The notes: generated by a model not told the origin, from the sequence alone. Counted from the stretch's first letter, positions 25,669-35,181 are shown. The stretch: DNA of 55,428 nucleotides from Hassallia byssoidea VB512170 (GCF_000817785.2 NZ_JTCM02000037.1:1-55428), one strand, 5' to 3'. Program-made: numbers and translations.

Positions 25669-28600
25669 TTATTTCCACTCGCCTTGAAGTGTAAATGCTG
25701 CCCAGTAATAGGGTGCGGCAAAGTTCTCATTTTTTAACATTTCTATTTGTGCTTGCCTTAACGCTGCCGCAGGTTTTAATTTGTCTTGCAGCATCTTTTG
25801 ATAAAATTTTGTCATCAATTCTGATGTGGCTTCGTCATCGACACTCCACAAACTGACGACCACTCGCGGGCTACCTGCATACATGAAGCCTCTTGTCAAG
25901 CCTACTAATCCTTCTCCTTTGACTTCTTTGCCCAAACCTGTTTCGCAAGCACTGAGGACGATTAATTCTGCTGGCAAGTTGAGGTTAAAAATATCGTGAA
26001 GTCGTAAAAAACCGTTTTGCGGTACACCCTTATTGTCAAACAGCGACAGGACTACCCCAGATAATTCGGGTTGCGTGCTATTAAGGATACCGTGTGTTGC
26101 AAAATGGACGATGCGATATTGACTTAGTTCGGGGCTGGTAGCGATCGCCCGACTTGCCGTAAAGTCAAATGCCTCTTTGCGTAAGGCATCAGGAACTAAA
26201 GCTAATATGCGTTCGGCTTCGCTGCGCGTAAAGGGCAAGCGACTAAAAGATACATCAGCATCTCTGGCGGATCTTGCTAAGTCGAGGTTGTTGACATTGC
26301 TTTTGTCTACTGCCTGCTTTTTTTGCGGTAATTTCAAGCGCGGATCGTCGCTGCTAAAAACCGGATCGGCGAGAATTGCGATCGCTTTCGGTGCTCTTTG
26401 ACGGTTATTTACTTCTTTCCGCAAAAAGAATAAAGTAGATATTGAAGGTAAATTGACTATTTCATGTTCTAATAATAAAGGCGTAAGTGACCTCTCCCCC
26501 TGCCCCTCCCCTGCAAGGGGAGGGGAGTTAGACTCCCCCTTTTCTCCTCGCAGACGAGAGTTAGACTCCCCCTTCCCTCTCTTCGAGACGCTACGCGAAC
26601 GCAGGGAAGGGGGTTGGGGGGTTAGGTTCTTCGGGTTCGGCAATGCACCAAACGGCAAATACTGCAACGCACCATCACTGACAATCAGCAAACGCTTTCC
26701 CAACTCTTTGGCGACGGGTTGCAAAAGCATCTGACTCAGTTTGGTTGCGACTTCGACATCTGTAGGTGAATTGGGATTAGATACCACCGACATTCTTCTC
26801 GGTTTCTTCAGCGACTGATAAAATTGCTTTGCGGTAACTTCTATTTCTGCACGTTTGGGTAATTCGTAACTGGTAATGCTTGTTTTGCTGACTGCCCAAA
26901 GATAGCTGCGTTCCTCGCCTAAAGAATATTCTAAAAGTAGGGTATCGTTATCAAGTAGCTGCTGCTGTTGTGCTAATGTAAGAGGTTGAGGCTGTGTAAG
27001 TGCAGCGTAACGCGGACTGGTGGCTCTAATTTGGGCTTTGACTTGTTGATATTGTTCTAAAAGAGTGACAATTTCTTTTTGTAGCGTTTCTGTATTTTGT
27101 TTGCTGGATAATTCAATTTGGCGTTTTTCTGTAGCATCTAATTTTGTGTGCAAGTTGCGTTCAAGTTCTAGCAACTTCGGATCTACACCTTGACGAATAT
27201 CAGCGTTAGCTTCATTTAACAATTCTACCAGACTGCGGGCGCGAGCGCGTTCGCTAACTTGCATAGCTATTGCGTTGTATCCTTGAGAGGGTTGCTGTTT
27301 GTGCAACCGCATCAATAAATCGATGTAAAACTGATAATATTTCTGTATTGAGGCAAAATATGAGCTTCGCAGTTCTTGGTTATTAACTTTGGTGCGGATA
27401 TCTTCAACGATCGCGATCGCCGATTCTATTTTAGTTCGGCTGAGTTGAAAGTTGTTGCGATCGCGTTCCGTCACGGCAATATAATATAGTGTATCCGCAA
27501 TACCTGTGCGATCGCCTAATTTTTGCCGCAGCTTTAGTTCAGTATTGTAACTGTTGATTGCCTTGTCTGGCTGCTTTAATGAATTGTAAGCTTTGCCAAT
27601 ATTGCCGAAAACGTTAGCTTCTGCTATTGGAATACCGATTTTGGCAAATCTAGATGCTGCATCTTGTGAAACATCTATGGCTTTTTGATAATTTCCTGAC
27701 GCTAGATACACCCTGCCAATAAAAGCATAAGCTGAAGCTTCACCAAAGCTGCTTTGTTTTTCTTTTGATAATAAAAGTCCCTGGTTGGCAGCTTCTAGCG
27801 CTTTCGGATAATCTTTTAATGATTCATAAACTCTAATTACCCCACTCAGGGTAGCAAATTCTTTAAATACATCTTTTTGTTCGCGCCACAACTTCAGTGC
27901 TTGATTGTAGTATTCTAGTGACTTGGGATAATCTTCCGCAATTCGGTAAACTGTACCAATATTATCAAGAATTTGCGCTTCACTTGAGCGATCGCCTATT
28001 TTTTTAAATATCTCCAATGCTTGCGCGTAAGTATCAGTACTTAGTTGATAATCTCCTAAATAACTATATACTTGAGCAATACTTTTCAAACTTTTTCCTT
28101 CTCCAGAACGATCTTGTACTTGACGCTGAAGAGTTAATGCTTGATTATATGTATCTAGAGCTTTTTGATAATCGCCGAATGATTGATAAATATCGCCGAT
28201 ACTACCAAGGGTGAAAGCAACTCTAGCCTTGTCGCTATTCGCACGTTGAAGTACCAAAGCTTGATTTAAAGATTCCAGAGCTTTTTGTTTATCGCCCAAT
28301 TCATCGTATAATAAACTAACTTGCGCGAAAACTTCCGCTTCACCGTAACGATTTCCGGCTTTTTGTAAAAGAATACGCGCACTATTGAAGTATGAAATCG
28401 CTTTCGGATAATCGCCTAACGATCTGTAAGTAGCAGCAATACCGATGATAATTTGCGCTTGTTGAGAAAGGTTAAACACAAGCGCACTTCCAGTCAGATT
28501 AAATTGCGCTTGTTGTTGCAGTTTCAAAGCTTGATTTAACGAGTCAAGCGCTTGCTGATTTTCACCTAGGGAAAGATAAAGTAAACCAATTCTATTATAA

Positions 28601-29346
28601 GTCTCAGCTTGTCCGTTAATATCTTTTCTCGAACGTTGAATTTCCAGTGCTTGATTTAAGATTGGTAAAGCTTTTTGCGACTCACCTAAGGTAGTGTAAA
28701 CTAAAGCGATCGCATTCAACGTCCTAGCTTGAGCGGCAGTATCTTTTGTGGTACGCTGAATTTCTAAGGCTTGATTGTATGCTGAGATTGCTTTTTGGGT
28801 TTCGCCCAAACTAAAGTAAACTCCGCCAGTACCGATTAGGGCGATCGCTGCAAAGTCAAGTTTTTTCTCAGCTTGAAATAATGACACCGCTTGGTTGTAA
28901 TATTGTAATGCCTTTTGCTTATCGCCCAAATTCGAGTAAGCACCAGCAAGAGAAGAAAGCATCACAGCTTCGCCAAAACGATCTTTAAGTTCGCGTCTAA
29001 TAACTAAAGCTTGATTGTAATATTCGAGCGCTTTTTGGTTTTGCGAAAGCGTATAGTAAAGCGTACCGATGCTTAAAAGTGTGGTAGCTTCCGAATTACG
29101 ATCGCCTATTTTTCGCCAAATTAAAAGCGCTTGAGAGTAAAGTGCGATCGCTTGTAGTTTAGATTCACCTGTACCTTGCAGCAAAAGTTTATCGGCTTCA
29201 TCCTGAAGTTGCTTTGCCTTAACGTATTCTGGGGAGTTATTTGGTACTTGTTGAGCGATCGCACTTGGGATAGATGCAGTCACCACCATCGGATGCGACA
29301 ACATGAGAATGCCAACAATTGCTGCTAAAGAACGATGAATCACCAT
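25669..29346 (-). CDS. Secreted CHAT-domain protein with tetratricopeptide repeats
   Basis: About 1225 residues. From ATG 29346 it begins with a signal peptide (MVIHRSLAAIVGILMLSHPM, then SIPSAIAQQ), so it should leave the cytoplasm. Residues about 35-640 are roughly 13 tandem TPR units of about 40 residues (A..YYNQAL..R..GDR pattern). A helical linker follows. The C-terminal about 400 residues form a CHAT caspase-like protease domain with the catalytic His in VHFATHGIL and Cys in LSACETGLG. An in-frame interspersed repeat adds about 47 residues before the catalytic part. Upstream codons to 29424 derive from a repeat and were excluded. In cyanobacteria such proteins are common; the protease target is unknown. 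Confidence 0.9.
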   Translation of the reverse strand: MVIHRSLAAIVGILMLSHPMVVTASIPSAIAQQVPNNSPEYVKAKQLQDEADKLLLQGTGESKLQAIALYSQALLIWRKIGDRNSEATTLLSIGTLYYTLSQNQKALEYYNQALVIRRELKDRFGEAVMLSSLAGAYSNLGDKQKALQYYNQAVSLFQAEKKLDFAAIALIGTGGVYFSLGETQKAISAYNQALEIQRTTKDTAAQARTLNAIALVYTTLGESQKALPILNQALEIQRSRKDINGQAETYNRIGLLYLSLGENQQALDSLNQALKLQQQAQFNLTGSALVFNLSQQAQIIIGIAATYRSLGDYPKAISYFNSARILLQKAGNRYGEAEVFAQVSLLYDELGDKQKALESLNQALVLQRANSDKARVAFTLGSIGDIYQSFGDYQKALDTYNQALTLQRQVQDRSGEGKSLKSIAQVYSYLGDYQLSTDTYAQALEIFKKIGDRSSEAQILDNIGTVYRIAEDYPKSLEYYNQALKLWREQKDVFKEFATLSGVIRVYESLKDYPKALEAANQGLLLSKEKQSSFGEASAYAFIGRVYLASGNYQKAIDVSQDAASRFAKIGIPIAEANVFGNIGKAYNSLKQPDKAINSYNTELKLRQKLGDRTGIADTLYYIAVTERDRNNFQLSRTKIESAIAIVEDIRTKVNNQELRSSYFASIQKYYQFYIDLLMRLHKQQPSQGYNAIAMQVSERARARSLVELLNEANADIRQGVDPKLLELERNLHTKLDATEKRQIELSSKQNTETLQKEIVTLLEQYQQVKAQIRATSPRYAALTQPQPLTLAQQQQLLDNDTLLLEYSLGEERSYLWAVSKTSITSYELPKRAEIEVTAKQFYQSLKKPRRMSVVSNPNSPTDVEVATKLSQMLLQPVAKELGKRLLIVSDGALQYLPFGALPNPKNLTPQPPSLRSRSVSKRGKGESNSRLRGEKGESNSPPLAGEGQGERSLTPLLLEHEIVNLPSISTLFFLRKEVNNRQRAPKAIAILADPVFSSDDPRLKLPQKKQAVDKSNVNNLDLARSARDADVSFSRLPFTRSEAERILALVPDALRKEAFDFTASRAIATSPELSQYRIVHFATHGILNSTQPELSGVVLSLFDNKGVPQNGFLRLHDIFNLNLPAELIVLSACETGLGKEVKGEGLVGLTRGFMYAGSPRVVVSLWSVDDEATSELMTKFYQKMLQDKLKPAAALRQAQIEMLKNENFAAPYYWAAFTLQGEWK
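26485..26625 (-). repeat. Interspersed repeat inserted in frame within the CHAT domain
   Basis: About 140 bp made of CTCCCCTGCAAGGGGAGG-type and GTTAGACTCCCCC repeats plus the GAGACGCTACGCGAACG unit. It is read in frame as a Pro/Ser/Arg/Gly-rich stretch (PPLAGEGQGERSL and RSRSVSKRGKGESN). The two halves of normal CHAT sequence (PFGALPNPK and LLLEHEIVNLP) flank it. It neither shifts the frame nor adds a stop, so the gene may still work. Confidence 0.8.
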
Positions 29347-29774
29347 TTTATCAGTTTTGCGACCGAAAGAATATTTATTAACGAACCGCCTTCGCGTAGC
29401 GTCTCCGACAGGAGAAGACGCCAAGTACGCAAAGGAAGAAAAGAAAGAAGAATACAGGTAATCTTGTAAGGAAAGAGGGGTATCACTTTTAATGAATGCG
29501 GTTGTTCACCGTAATTTTACCTTATATAGATACTTGATCGGGTTACATAAGTAAAACTAGCACCTATGTAATTACTTTCTTGGCACTGTTACATTTTTGA
29601 GAACATTACAAGCGGGATTATAGATTTAGCACTTACACAACTCTCTCAAACTCTACTTTCTCTGTGTCCTCAGCGTTCTCTGCGGTTCGTTTTCCATTTA
29701 TTTACGCTCATTCCTGGTAACGTCTAGAAAAACTGACCGTCGCCCGTGCGAAAATTAAGAAAAATAGATTGAAA
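29347..29774. other. Divergent spacer between CHAT-TPR and site-2 protease genes
   Basis: Holds an interspersed repeat at 29378-29420 (AACGAACCGCCTTCG, then GGAGAAGACGCC) and another at about 29645-29690 (CTCAGCGTTCTCTGCGGTTCG). The rest is AT-rich and should carry both promoters. AGGTAATCTTGTA at about 29455 also occurs at about 15537. I see no gene. Confidence 0.5.
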
Positions 29775-31253
29775 ATGCTTACTGCTTCAGAAACTCCTAT
29801 TATTACGGCAATCGTGCTGGTTTTTTTCGGCATTTTGGCTTGGGGCTTTTATCGCGCCAGACCATTTGGTAAACTCGGCATCTTAGCTTGGTTGCAGTCG
29901 GTGGTGTTGATGACTCCTTGGCTGTTGTTTTTTGGTTTGTTTGCTGCGGGGATTTACATCAATATAGTCGGTGTGCTATTTTTATTGGTGGGATCGACTG
30001 CCTTATACATCTTTTTGGGAAGAAAGTTGCGAGCAGCTGGACAAGACGCGATTCTCAAACAACGTGCGACAGAAAGATTAGCCGCTACCCCAACACCAGA
30101 AACTCCACAAAATGCAGTGAATGCGGAATTAAAGCTGGAAGAACCGCGAATTCCGGAAGAGGAATTGAACGCAATTAAAGGTATTTTCGGTTTAGATACA
30201 TTTTTTGCCACAGAAGCGATCGCTTATCAACAAGGAGCGATTTTCAAAGGTAATCTACGCGGAGAACCCGAAGAAGTTCACAATCGCCTTACCATCAGTT
30301 TAGAGGAACGCTTGGGTGATAAATATCGCTTGTTTCTGGTGGAAAACCCAGATGGGAAATCGGTAATTATCGTCTTACCCAGCAGTAATGACCCGCGTCC
30401 GTCAACATTATCGCAAAAAATCTTTGCTGGTATTTTATTTTTAGCAACGATCGCCACCAGTTTAGAAGCTGCCGGTTTACTATTAAGATTCGATTTCTTT
30501 GAGAATCCATCCCGCTTTGCTGAAGCTTTACCCATCGCTGCGGGTATTTTGACGATTTTGCTAATTCACGAACTTGGTCATTGGTTACTCGCACGGCGTC
30601 ACCAAATCCGTTTAAGTTTACCCTTCTTTCTTCCCGCCGTGCAAATTGGCTCATTTGGGGCAATTACTCGCTTTGAATCTTTATTACCCAATCGCAAGGT
30701 ATTATTCGATATCGCGATCGCAGGTCCAGCCGCAGGTGGAATTGCTTCTCTGGTGACATTGATAATTGGCTTATTGCTTTCTCATCAAGGTAGTTTGTTT
30801 CAACTACCAAACGAGTTTTTCCAAGGTTCGATTTTGGTAGGAAGCTTGGCGCGGATAATTCTCGGTTCCGCGTTACAATCATCTGTGGTGGATATTCATC
30901 CTTTAGTGGTGATTGGTTGGTTAGGATTGGTCATCACCGCGATAAACTTAATGCCAGCCGGTGTATTAGATGGTGGACGCATTGTCCAAGCGATTTACGG
31001 ACGCAAAACCGCAGGAAGAGTCACAGTAGCAACTTTAATTGTTTTAGGAATAGCATCTTTAGCAAATCCGCTTGCAATGTATTGGGCGATCGTGATTTTA
31101 TTTTTACAACGGGATTTAGAACGTCCCAGCTTAAACGAAATCAGCGAACCCGACGATGCACGCGCTGCTTTAGGTCTTTTAGCTTTATTCTTAATGATAG
31201 CTACCCTTTTACCTTTAACTCCCGCTTTGGCTGGACGTTTGGGAATTGGGTAA
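29775..31253 (+). CDS. Site-2 protease (M50), EGY-like
   Basis: An intramembrane zinc metalloprotease of about 492 residues. The zinc site is HELGH (in LLIHELGHWLLARRH, about 268) with the second-ligand motif LMPAGVLDGGRIVQ (about 400). N-terminal helices (about 8-80) and a soluble region precede it; IFKGNLRGEPEE carries the GNLRG motif known from plant EGY1/EGY2 chloroplast proteases. At least seven membrane segments are visible. I chose the ATG at 29775 (MLTASETP); a TTG two codons earlier is possible. Plant relatives act in thylakoid biogenesis, so a thylakoid location is a reasonable inference. Confidence 0.9.
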   Translation: MLTASETPIITAIVLVFFGILAWGFYRARPFGKLGILAWLQSVVLMTPWLLFFGLFAAGIYINIVGVLFLLVGSTALYIFLGRKLRAAGQDAILKQRATERLAATPTPETPQNAVNAELKLEEPRIPEEELNAIKGIFGLDTFFATEAIAYQQGAIFKGNLRGEPEEVHNRLTISLEERLGDKYRLFLVENPDGKSVIIVLPSSNDPRPSTLSQKIFAGILFLATIATSLEAAGLLLRFDFFENPSRFAEALPIAAGILTILLIHELGHWLLARRHQIRLSLPFFLPAVQIGSFGAITRFESLLPNRKVLFDIAIAGPAAGGIASLVTLIIGLLLSHQGSLFQLPNEFFQGSILVGSLARIILGSALQSSVVDIHPLVVIGWLGLVITAINLMPAGVLDGGRIVQAIYGRKTAGRVTVATLIVLGIASLANPLAMYWAIVILFLQRDLERPSLNEISEPDDARAALGLLALFLMIATLLPLTPALAGRLGIG

Positions 31254-31425
31254 TCGGTAATCGGTAATCGGTAATCGGTAATGGGGAATGGGTAATAGAA
31301 AGAAAAAATGTCCCCCTTGTCCCCCTGCCTCCCCTGCCTCCCCTGCCTCCCCTGCCTCCCCTGCCCCCTTGTCCACGCCAGGCGCCTCAACGGAGGGAAC
31401 CTCCGCACGGCGCTGGCTCCCCTTG
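31252..31425. repeat. Three repeat types between convergent genes
   Basis: Heptamers GGTAATC (31252-31280) and GGGTAAT are followed by five copies of the 9-mer CCCCTGCCT (31322-31366). Then comes a palindromic interspersed unit, CGCCAGGCGCCTCAACGGAG to GCGCTGGC (31377-31421). The block separates the site-2 protease from the GHL10 gene and overlaps the end of neither. Confidence 0.8.
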
Positions 31426-31436
31426 TCCCCTCTTTC

Positions 31437-32639
31437 TCAACCTTTCCAACCTAAAAGCAAGTTCGGATACGCTTTGGGTGTGGGGAAAAGCTTTTGAAAG
31501 CTAGTTTGACGTTGTGGGGGTTTTTCGTTAGCGAGATTCCATAAAGTCTCGTAGAAGAAGAAGGATACACCAGCAAACTTGCGATCGCGTACACTTTGCA
31601 CTTGTGTTTCAATTTGTTGCATCGGCACAAATCGACCTTTCAAACCTGATAAAATGCCGATACTTACAGGAATGTGGCTGCGTGCTGCTTTGACTTCCGG
31701 ATATTCTAATTCGCTGTTAAACACATTCAAGTCATTCCGGTATATCTGTAAAACTAATTCTTCAACTAGTCCCATCCGTTCCCACTTCTGCCAATCTGCT
31801 AAAAAGAAGTCGTAGGAAAAGCGTTGCGGATTAGGTGCAACAGAAACGATGCAATTCTTTTTCGTTGCTTTGATGGCTGTGAATACCCGCTTCATATAGC
31901 CGGTGATTTTGTTTGCTCGCCAACTTACCCATTCTGGATTTTTAAAGTCTGTTGGGGGAGCTTTGCCATTATGCTCTTTTTTGTATAAGGCAACTGTGTA
32001 AGCATCATATCCCAATTCTGATGGTAAACCAAAATGGTCATCAAATTGAATTCCGTCGATGTTGTAATTTCTGACGATTTCGACGATTAAATTTTGGATA
32101 AATTGTTGTACTTCGGGGTGAAAGGGATTCAACCAAACGCGATTGTGAGTTCCTTCTTTGACAATTTGCGTACCGTTAACGCGATTTGTCAGCCATTGCG
32201 GATGACGTTTAGCTAGTTGCGAATCAGCCGGTGCCATAAAGCCAAATTCAAACCAGGGAATGACTGTTAAGCCTTTTTGGTGTCCGACATCGACAACTTC
32301 TTTGAGCATATCACGTCGTTGCAATCCCGGTGTCGGATCGAGCGATCGCCCAATTACACTTTGCGCTACTTTACTAGGATATAACGTCCAGCCCCAATTC
32401 CAAACAGTCGGATATACAGTATTAAAGTTTAATTCGTCTAAGCGTTGCAAAGCTTTATTCAGACGCGATCGCTCAAACAACACATCGCTATCAATATTAG
32501 TTAACCACACCCCCCGCAACTCCGCTGCTCCCACACGCGGATTTTGCGCGTTTAAAGGAAAAGACAACATCACCGCCGCTATTATACTTAAAGCTACCAC
32601 CGCAGAAAAGAACGCTTGTTTACTCACAACCCTCATCAT
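31437..32639 (-). CDS. Family 10 glycosyl-hydrolase-like (GHL10/DUF187) protein, secreted
   Basis: A 400-residue protein with an N-terminal signal or anchor (residues about 8-30, FFSAVVALSIIAAVMLSFPL). The rest is a TIM-barrel glycosidase-like domain: ELRGVWLTNIDSDVL opens it, followed by LDELNFNTVYPTVWN, VIPWFEFGFMAP, RVWLNPFHPEVQQF and YNIDGIQFDDHFGLP, whose acidic residues probably form the active site. Such proteins are thought to act on cell-wall or extracellular polysaccharide. Transcribed alone on the minus strand. Confidence 0.88.
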   Translation of the reverse strand: MMRVVSKQAFFSAVVALSIIAAVMLSFPLNAQNPRVGAAELRGVWLTNIDSDVLFERSRLNKALQRLDELNFNTVYPTVWNWGWTLYPSKVAQSVIGRSLDPTPGLQRRDMLKEVVDVGHQKGLTVIPWFEFGFMAPADSQLAKRHPQWLTNRVNGTQIVKEGTHNRVWLNPFHPEVQQFIQNLIVEIVRNYNIDGIQFDDHFGLPSELGYDAYTVALYKKEHNGKAPPTDFKNPEWVSWRANKITGYMKRVFTAIKATKKNCIVSVAPNPQRFSYDFFLADWQKWERMGLVEELVLQIYRNDLNVFNSELEYPEVKAARSHIPVSIGILSGLKGRFVPMQQIETQVQSVRDRKFAGVSFFFYETLWNLANEKPPQRQTSFQKLFPTPKAYPNLLLGWKG

Positions 32640-32789
32640 CTACTTTCAGTAATATAATAAAAATTCGTAACCTTCAAAAAGCCATAAATTAACAGTATAA
32701 TTCACAACTTTCCTTTTTATAAAAAGCGGCGAAAATAGCCATAATTATACCGAAAATATTGTAAAAGGGTATAAAAAGTACTTCCTTTT

Positions 32790-33338
32790 TTAGTCAACCT
32801 TCCCCAAAAGTCGTGGAAGTTGCTCCAACACCCTTTCAAATAGTGCAGTATTATCAAGTCCCCGTGTTAAAACTAGCGCACCTTGAATTTGCATCACCGC
32901 ATCTTCTGCACGTTGACGTGCCGTCATTTCCGACAAACCCCCTTCTTCTAACACTTTTGCCAAATTATCAATCCAAGCATTCAGTGCCTGACTTACCTGC
33001 TGGTGAAATAAATCATTCGGTTCCCCCAGACTAAACAATGCCAATAAACACGCATCTTGCCCGCAGTTGTAAAACTGCTTCAAGTTGAAACTCATAACTT
33101 GGATACGCTTTAGTGGTTCACCCGACTGACGCAGCGGTTCGAGAATTGTTGCCGCAAACCACTGGTTTACATATTCCAGCACTGCCTGTGCCATCTGTTG
33201 TTTTCCATCCGGGAAGTGATGGTAAAGACTTGCTCTGCCTAACCCCGTTGCTTTGGAAATGCGAGACAAAGTTGCCCCTTCGTAACCATACTGCCGAAAC
33301 ACGTTAACTAACCGTTGAGAAGCTTCAATCTTATCCAT
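32790..33338 (-). CDS. TetR/AcrR family transcriptional regulator
   Basis: A 182-residue repressor. The N-terminal HTH (FRQYGYEGATLSRISKATGL, GRASLYHHFPDGKQQMAQAV) is typical TetR, and the C-terminal helical part (about 60-182) should bind an inducer. It faces away from a DsrE-like pseudogene and a PNPOx-like gene; the spacer holds three copies of a near-perfect palindrome, almost certainly its operators, so it probably represses itself and the divergent genes. The ligand is unknown. Confidence 0.92.
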   Translation of the reverse strand: MDKIEASQRLVNVFRQYGYEGATLSRISKATGLGRASLYHHFPDGKQQMAQAVLEYVNQWFAATILEPLRQSGEPLKRIQVMSFNLKQFYNCGQDACLLALFSLGEPNDLFHQQVSQALNAWIDNLAKVLEEGGLSEMTARQRAEDAVMQIQGALVLTRGLDNTALFERVLEQLPRLLGKVD

Positions 33339-33369
33339 GAGATTTTTTTGTTTAACTTATTGACATTTT

Positions 33370-33383
33370 ACCAAACGTTCGGT
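33370..33383. promoter_or_regulatory. TetR-type operator, site 1
   Basis: ACCAAACGTTCGGT is an imperfect palindrome centred on AACGTT, 32 bp upstream of the TetR start. It matches the two sites at 33399 and 33480 except for one base of the left arm, and it is best placed for autorepression. Confidence 0.8.
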
Positions 33384-33396
33384 ACATTAATTATCA

Positions 33397-33413
33397 AGCC
33401 GAACGTTCGGTTT
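33397..33413. promoter_or_regulatory. TetR-type operator, site 2
   Basis: CCGAACGTTCGG (33399-33410) is a perfect 12-bp palindrome. Its centre lies 28 bp from that of site 1, so two dimers could occupy the TetR promoter. The sites are likely bound by the adjacent TetR protein (inference). Confidence 0.85.
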
Positions 33414-33476
33414 AAAATTGTTAGATAATTGATTTAGGCGATCGCACATACGTATTTCCCAACTGAGAATCGGTTT

Positions 33477-33494
33477 AAACCGAACGTTCGGTTT
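33477..33494. promoter_or_regulatory. TetR-type operator, site 3
   Basis: AAACCGAACGTTCGGTTT is a perfect 18-bp palindrome, 15 bp before the ATG of the DsrE-like pseudogene. It shares the core of site 2, and a nearby CGGTTTAAA half-site precedes it. Its position suggests repression of the plus-strand genes. Confidence 0.88.
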
Positions 33495-33508
33495 AAAGAA
33501 GATTAACC

Positions 33509-33879
33509 ATGAAAGCTGCAATTGTGATTCTTTCCGACCCAACGACAACAGAAGAAGCGCTCTTGTCGCTTATTTAACGCTCTAGCATCAGTTTATGACT
33601 TCAAACAAAACGGTGATGATGTTACGGTATTATTCCCAGGTGCGGGTACTCGCACTCATTGGATTAACCAAACCGGAACATCCAGCACATGATTTATTTG
33701 AGGCAATTAAAGACACGATTGCCGGCGTTTCATGGGGTTGTGCGGATGTATTCGGTGCTGCGGAAGATGCGGTGAAGTCGGGCTTCGACCTAATTAAAGA
33801 TAACTCAGTACCGGGTACAACAGGCTTACCCAGTCTGCGGAAGTTGATAGCAGATGGCTATCACGTTTTAACATTTTAG
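33509..33879 (+). pseudogene. DsrE-family-like protein, broken by two frameshifts
   Basis: Three consecutive pieces in different frames rebuild one protein of about 123 residues: MKAAIVILSDPTTTEEALLS (frame 1, then a stop), RLFNALASVYDFKQNGDDVT (frame 2, to WINQ), and LTKPEHPAHDLFEAIKDTIA, GVSWGCADVFGAAEDAVKSG and GLPSLRKLIADGYHVLTF (frame 3). The conserved CGCADVFGA-like segment and fold pattern suggest a DsrE/DsrF-like sulfur-relay relative. It starts 15 bp after TetR site 3 and precedes the PNPOx gene, so it was probably the first gene of a TetR-controlled operon. Frameshifts could be sequencing errors. Confidence 0.75.
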
Positions 33880-33945
33880 CTCAAAAAACAAGATACCCGA
33901 CTTCTTGTGCGAAGTGGGGTATCTAAATGTCAAAAGGTAATATTT

Positions 33946-34863
33946 ATGTCAATTGCTAATCCTTTCCATGATGGTGAACAACTAATACAACAGCGCTTTG
34001 GTGAAGTGGAAATTGCCCAACGCAATGGGCAGATAATTGCTGACAAAATTATACCAGGTGCGCTGAAGTTTATCGAACAGCAGCCGATGGTAGTATTGGG
34101 TAGTGTAGACGTTAGCGAAAATGTTTGGGCTTCGATTTTGTTTGGTTCTCCAGGATTCATCAGCGCTGTAGACCAAAGCACAGTTGAATTTGACTTAAAC
34201 CAAGCTGTTTGCAACAGTCTCGATCCTTTTTGGACAAACATTGAACATAATCCACAAATCGGAATGTTGGTAATCGAACTTGCTACCCGTCGTCGTCTTC
34301 GCATCAACGGTAAAGTAACTCGCTTGTCAGAAACAGAGTTACAGTTAAACGTTTGGGAATCTTACCCAAACTGCCCGAAGTACATCCAGCGACGACACAT
34401 CACCCGCAATCACAAAACTACAACTTCAAAAGCAGCACGAACAGGACTTACGCTGTCAGCAGAACAAAGTGCGTTGATTGCGACTGCTGACACATTTTTT
34501 GTTGCCAGTGCCCATCCAATTCGTGGAGTTGATGCATCGCATCGGGGTGGAAATCCTGGTTTCGTTCGAGTTCTGGATGACCGCACCCTGCGAATTCCCG
34601 ATTATGCAGGCAACAGTATGTTTAACACGCTGGGCAACTTTGTAGAAAATCCCCACGCTGGTCTGATTTTTTTGGACTTTGAGCGAAATGTGTCTTTACA
34701 ACTAATTGGTCGTCCAGAAATTTTGTGGGAGTTAGACGACCCAACTAACGAAACGAATGGAACCCGACGCTATTGGACACTTTTCGTTGAACAATGGTTA
34801 GAATCAAGTCTTCCCCAGTCGTTTCGCTGGGAATTACTTGATTATTCACCTTACAATCCGTAG
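33946..34863 (+). CDS. Pyridoxamine 5'-phosphate oxidase family protein
   Basis: About 305 residues with the split-barrel FMN-binding fold: MVVLGSVDVSENVWASILFG (first barrel), GMLVIELATRRRLRINGKV, and a second barrel-like part (TFFVASAHPIRGVDASHRGG, GNFVENPHAGLIFLDFERNV). RLRINGKV and the ENPHAGLIFLDF stretch are typical of the subgroup that reduces or oxidises small molecules rather than making PLP. I chose the ATG at 33946, preceded by AAAAGG. It lies downstream of the DsrE-like pseudogene and TetR operators, so TetR probably controls it. Substrate unknown. Confidence 0.88.
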   Translation: MSIANPFHDGEQLIQQRFGEVEIAQRNGQIIADKIIPGALKFIEQQPMVVLGSVDVSENVWASILFGSPGFISAVDQSTVEFDLNQAVCNSLDPFWTNIEHNPQIGMLVIELATRRRLRINGKVTRLSETELQLNVWESYPNCPKYIQRRHITRNHKTTTSKAARTGLTLSAEQSALIATADTFFVASAHPIRGVDASHRGGNPGFVRVLDDRTLRIPDYAGNSMFNTLGNFVENPHAGLIFLDFERNVSLQLIGRPEILWELDDPTNETNGTRRYWTLFVEQWLESSLPQSFRWELLDYSPYNP

Positions 34864-35181
34864 ACGGATGGTTGCAGTAAGTTGGTCAGCAAGCGGCAAA
34901 ATGCCGTTTAAGACCTTATTTAACGGTCGAAATGCCGTGCGGATCGAGAAATCACACAAGTTAATGACTCCAACAAAGCGATCGCCTCCGCTTATATATT
35001 ACTTTTTACTAATTTTTCCGGACAATGAAATGATTCAAATTCAAGCACTTATTCAGCTATATCCTAATGCCCAAGCACGATTGATGGTCAAGAGATTTCC
35101 TAATTAGCCAATCGGTATTCCTGAATGGGGGGTCTAACACTACACGCTCAATAACCGCATCAGGAGTATATTTTGGTTATC

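Noticed and set aside
34838-35107. 89-residue plus-strand frame after the PNPOx gene
   Set aside because: Overlaps the PNPOx end and has no start signal; the tail MIQIQALIQLYPNAQARLMV might be a remnant, but this is too weak to call.
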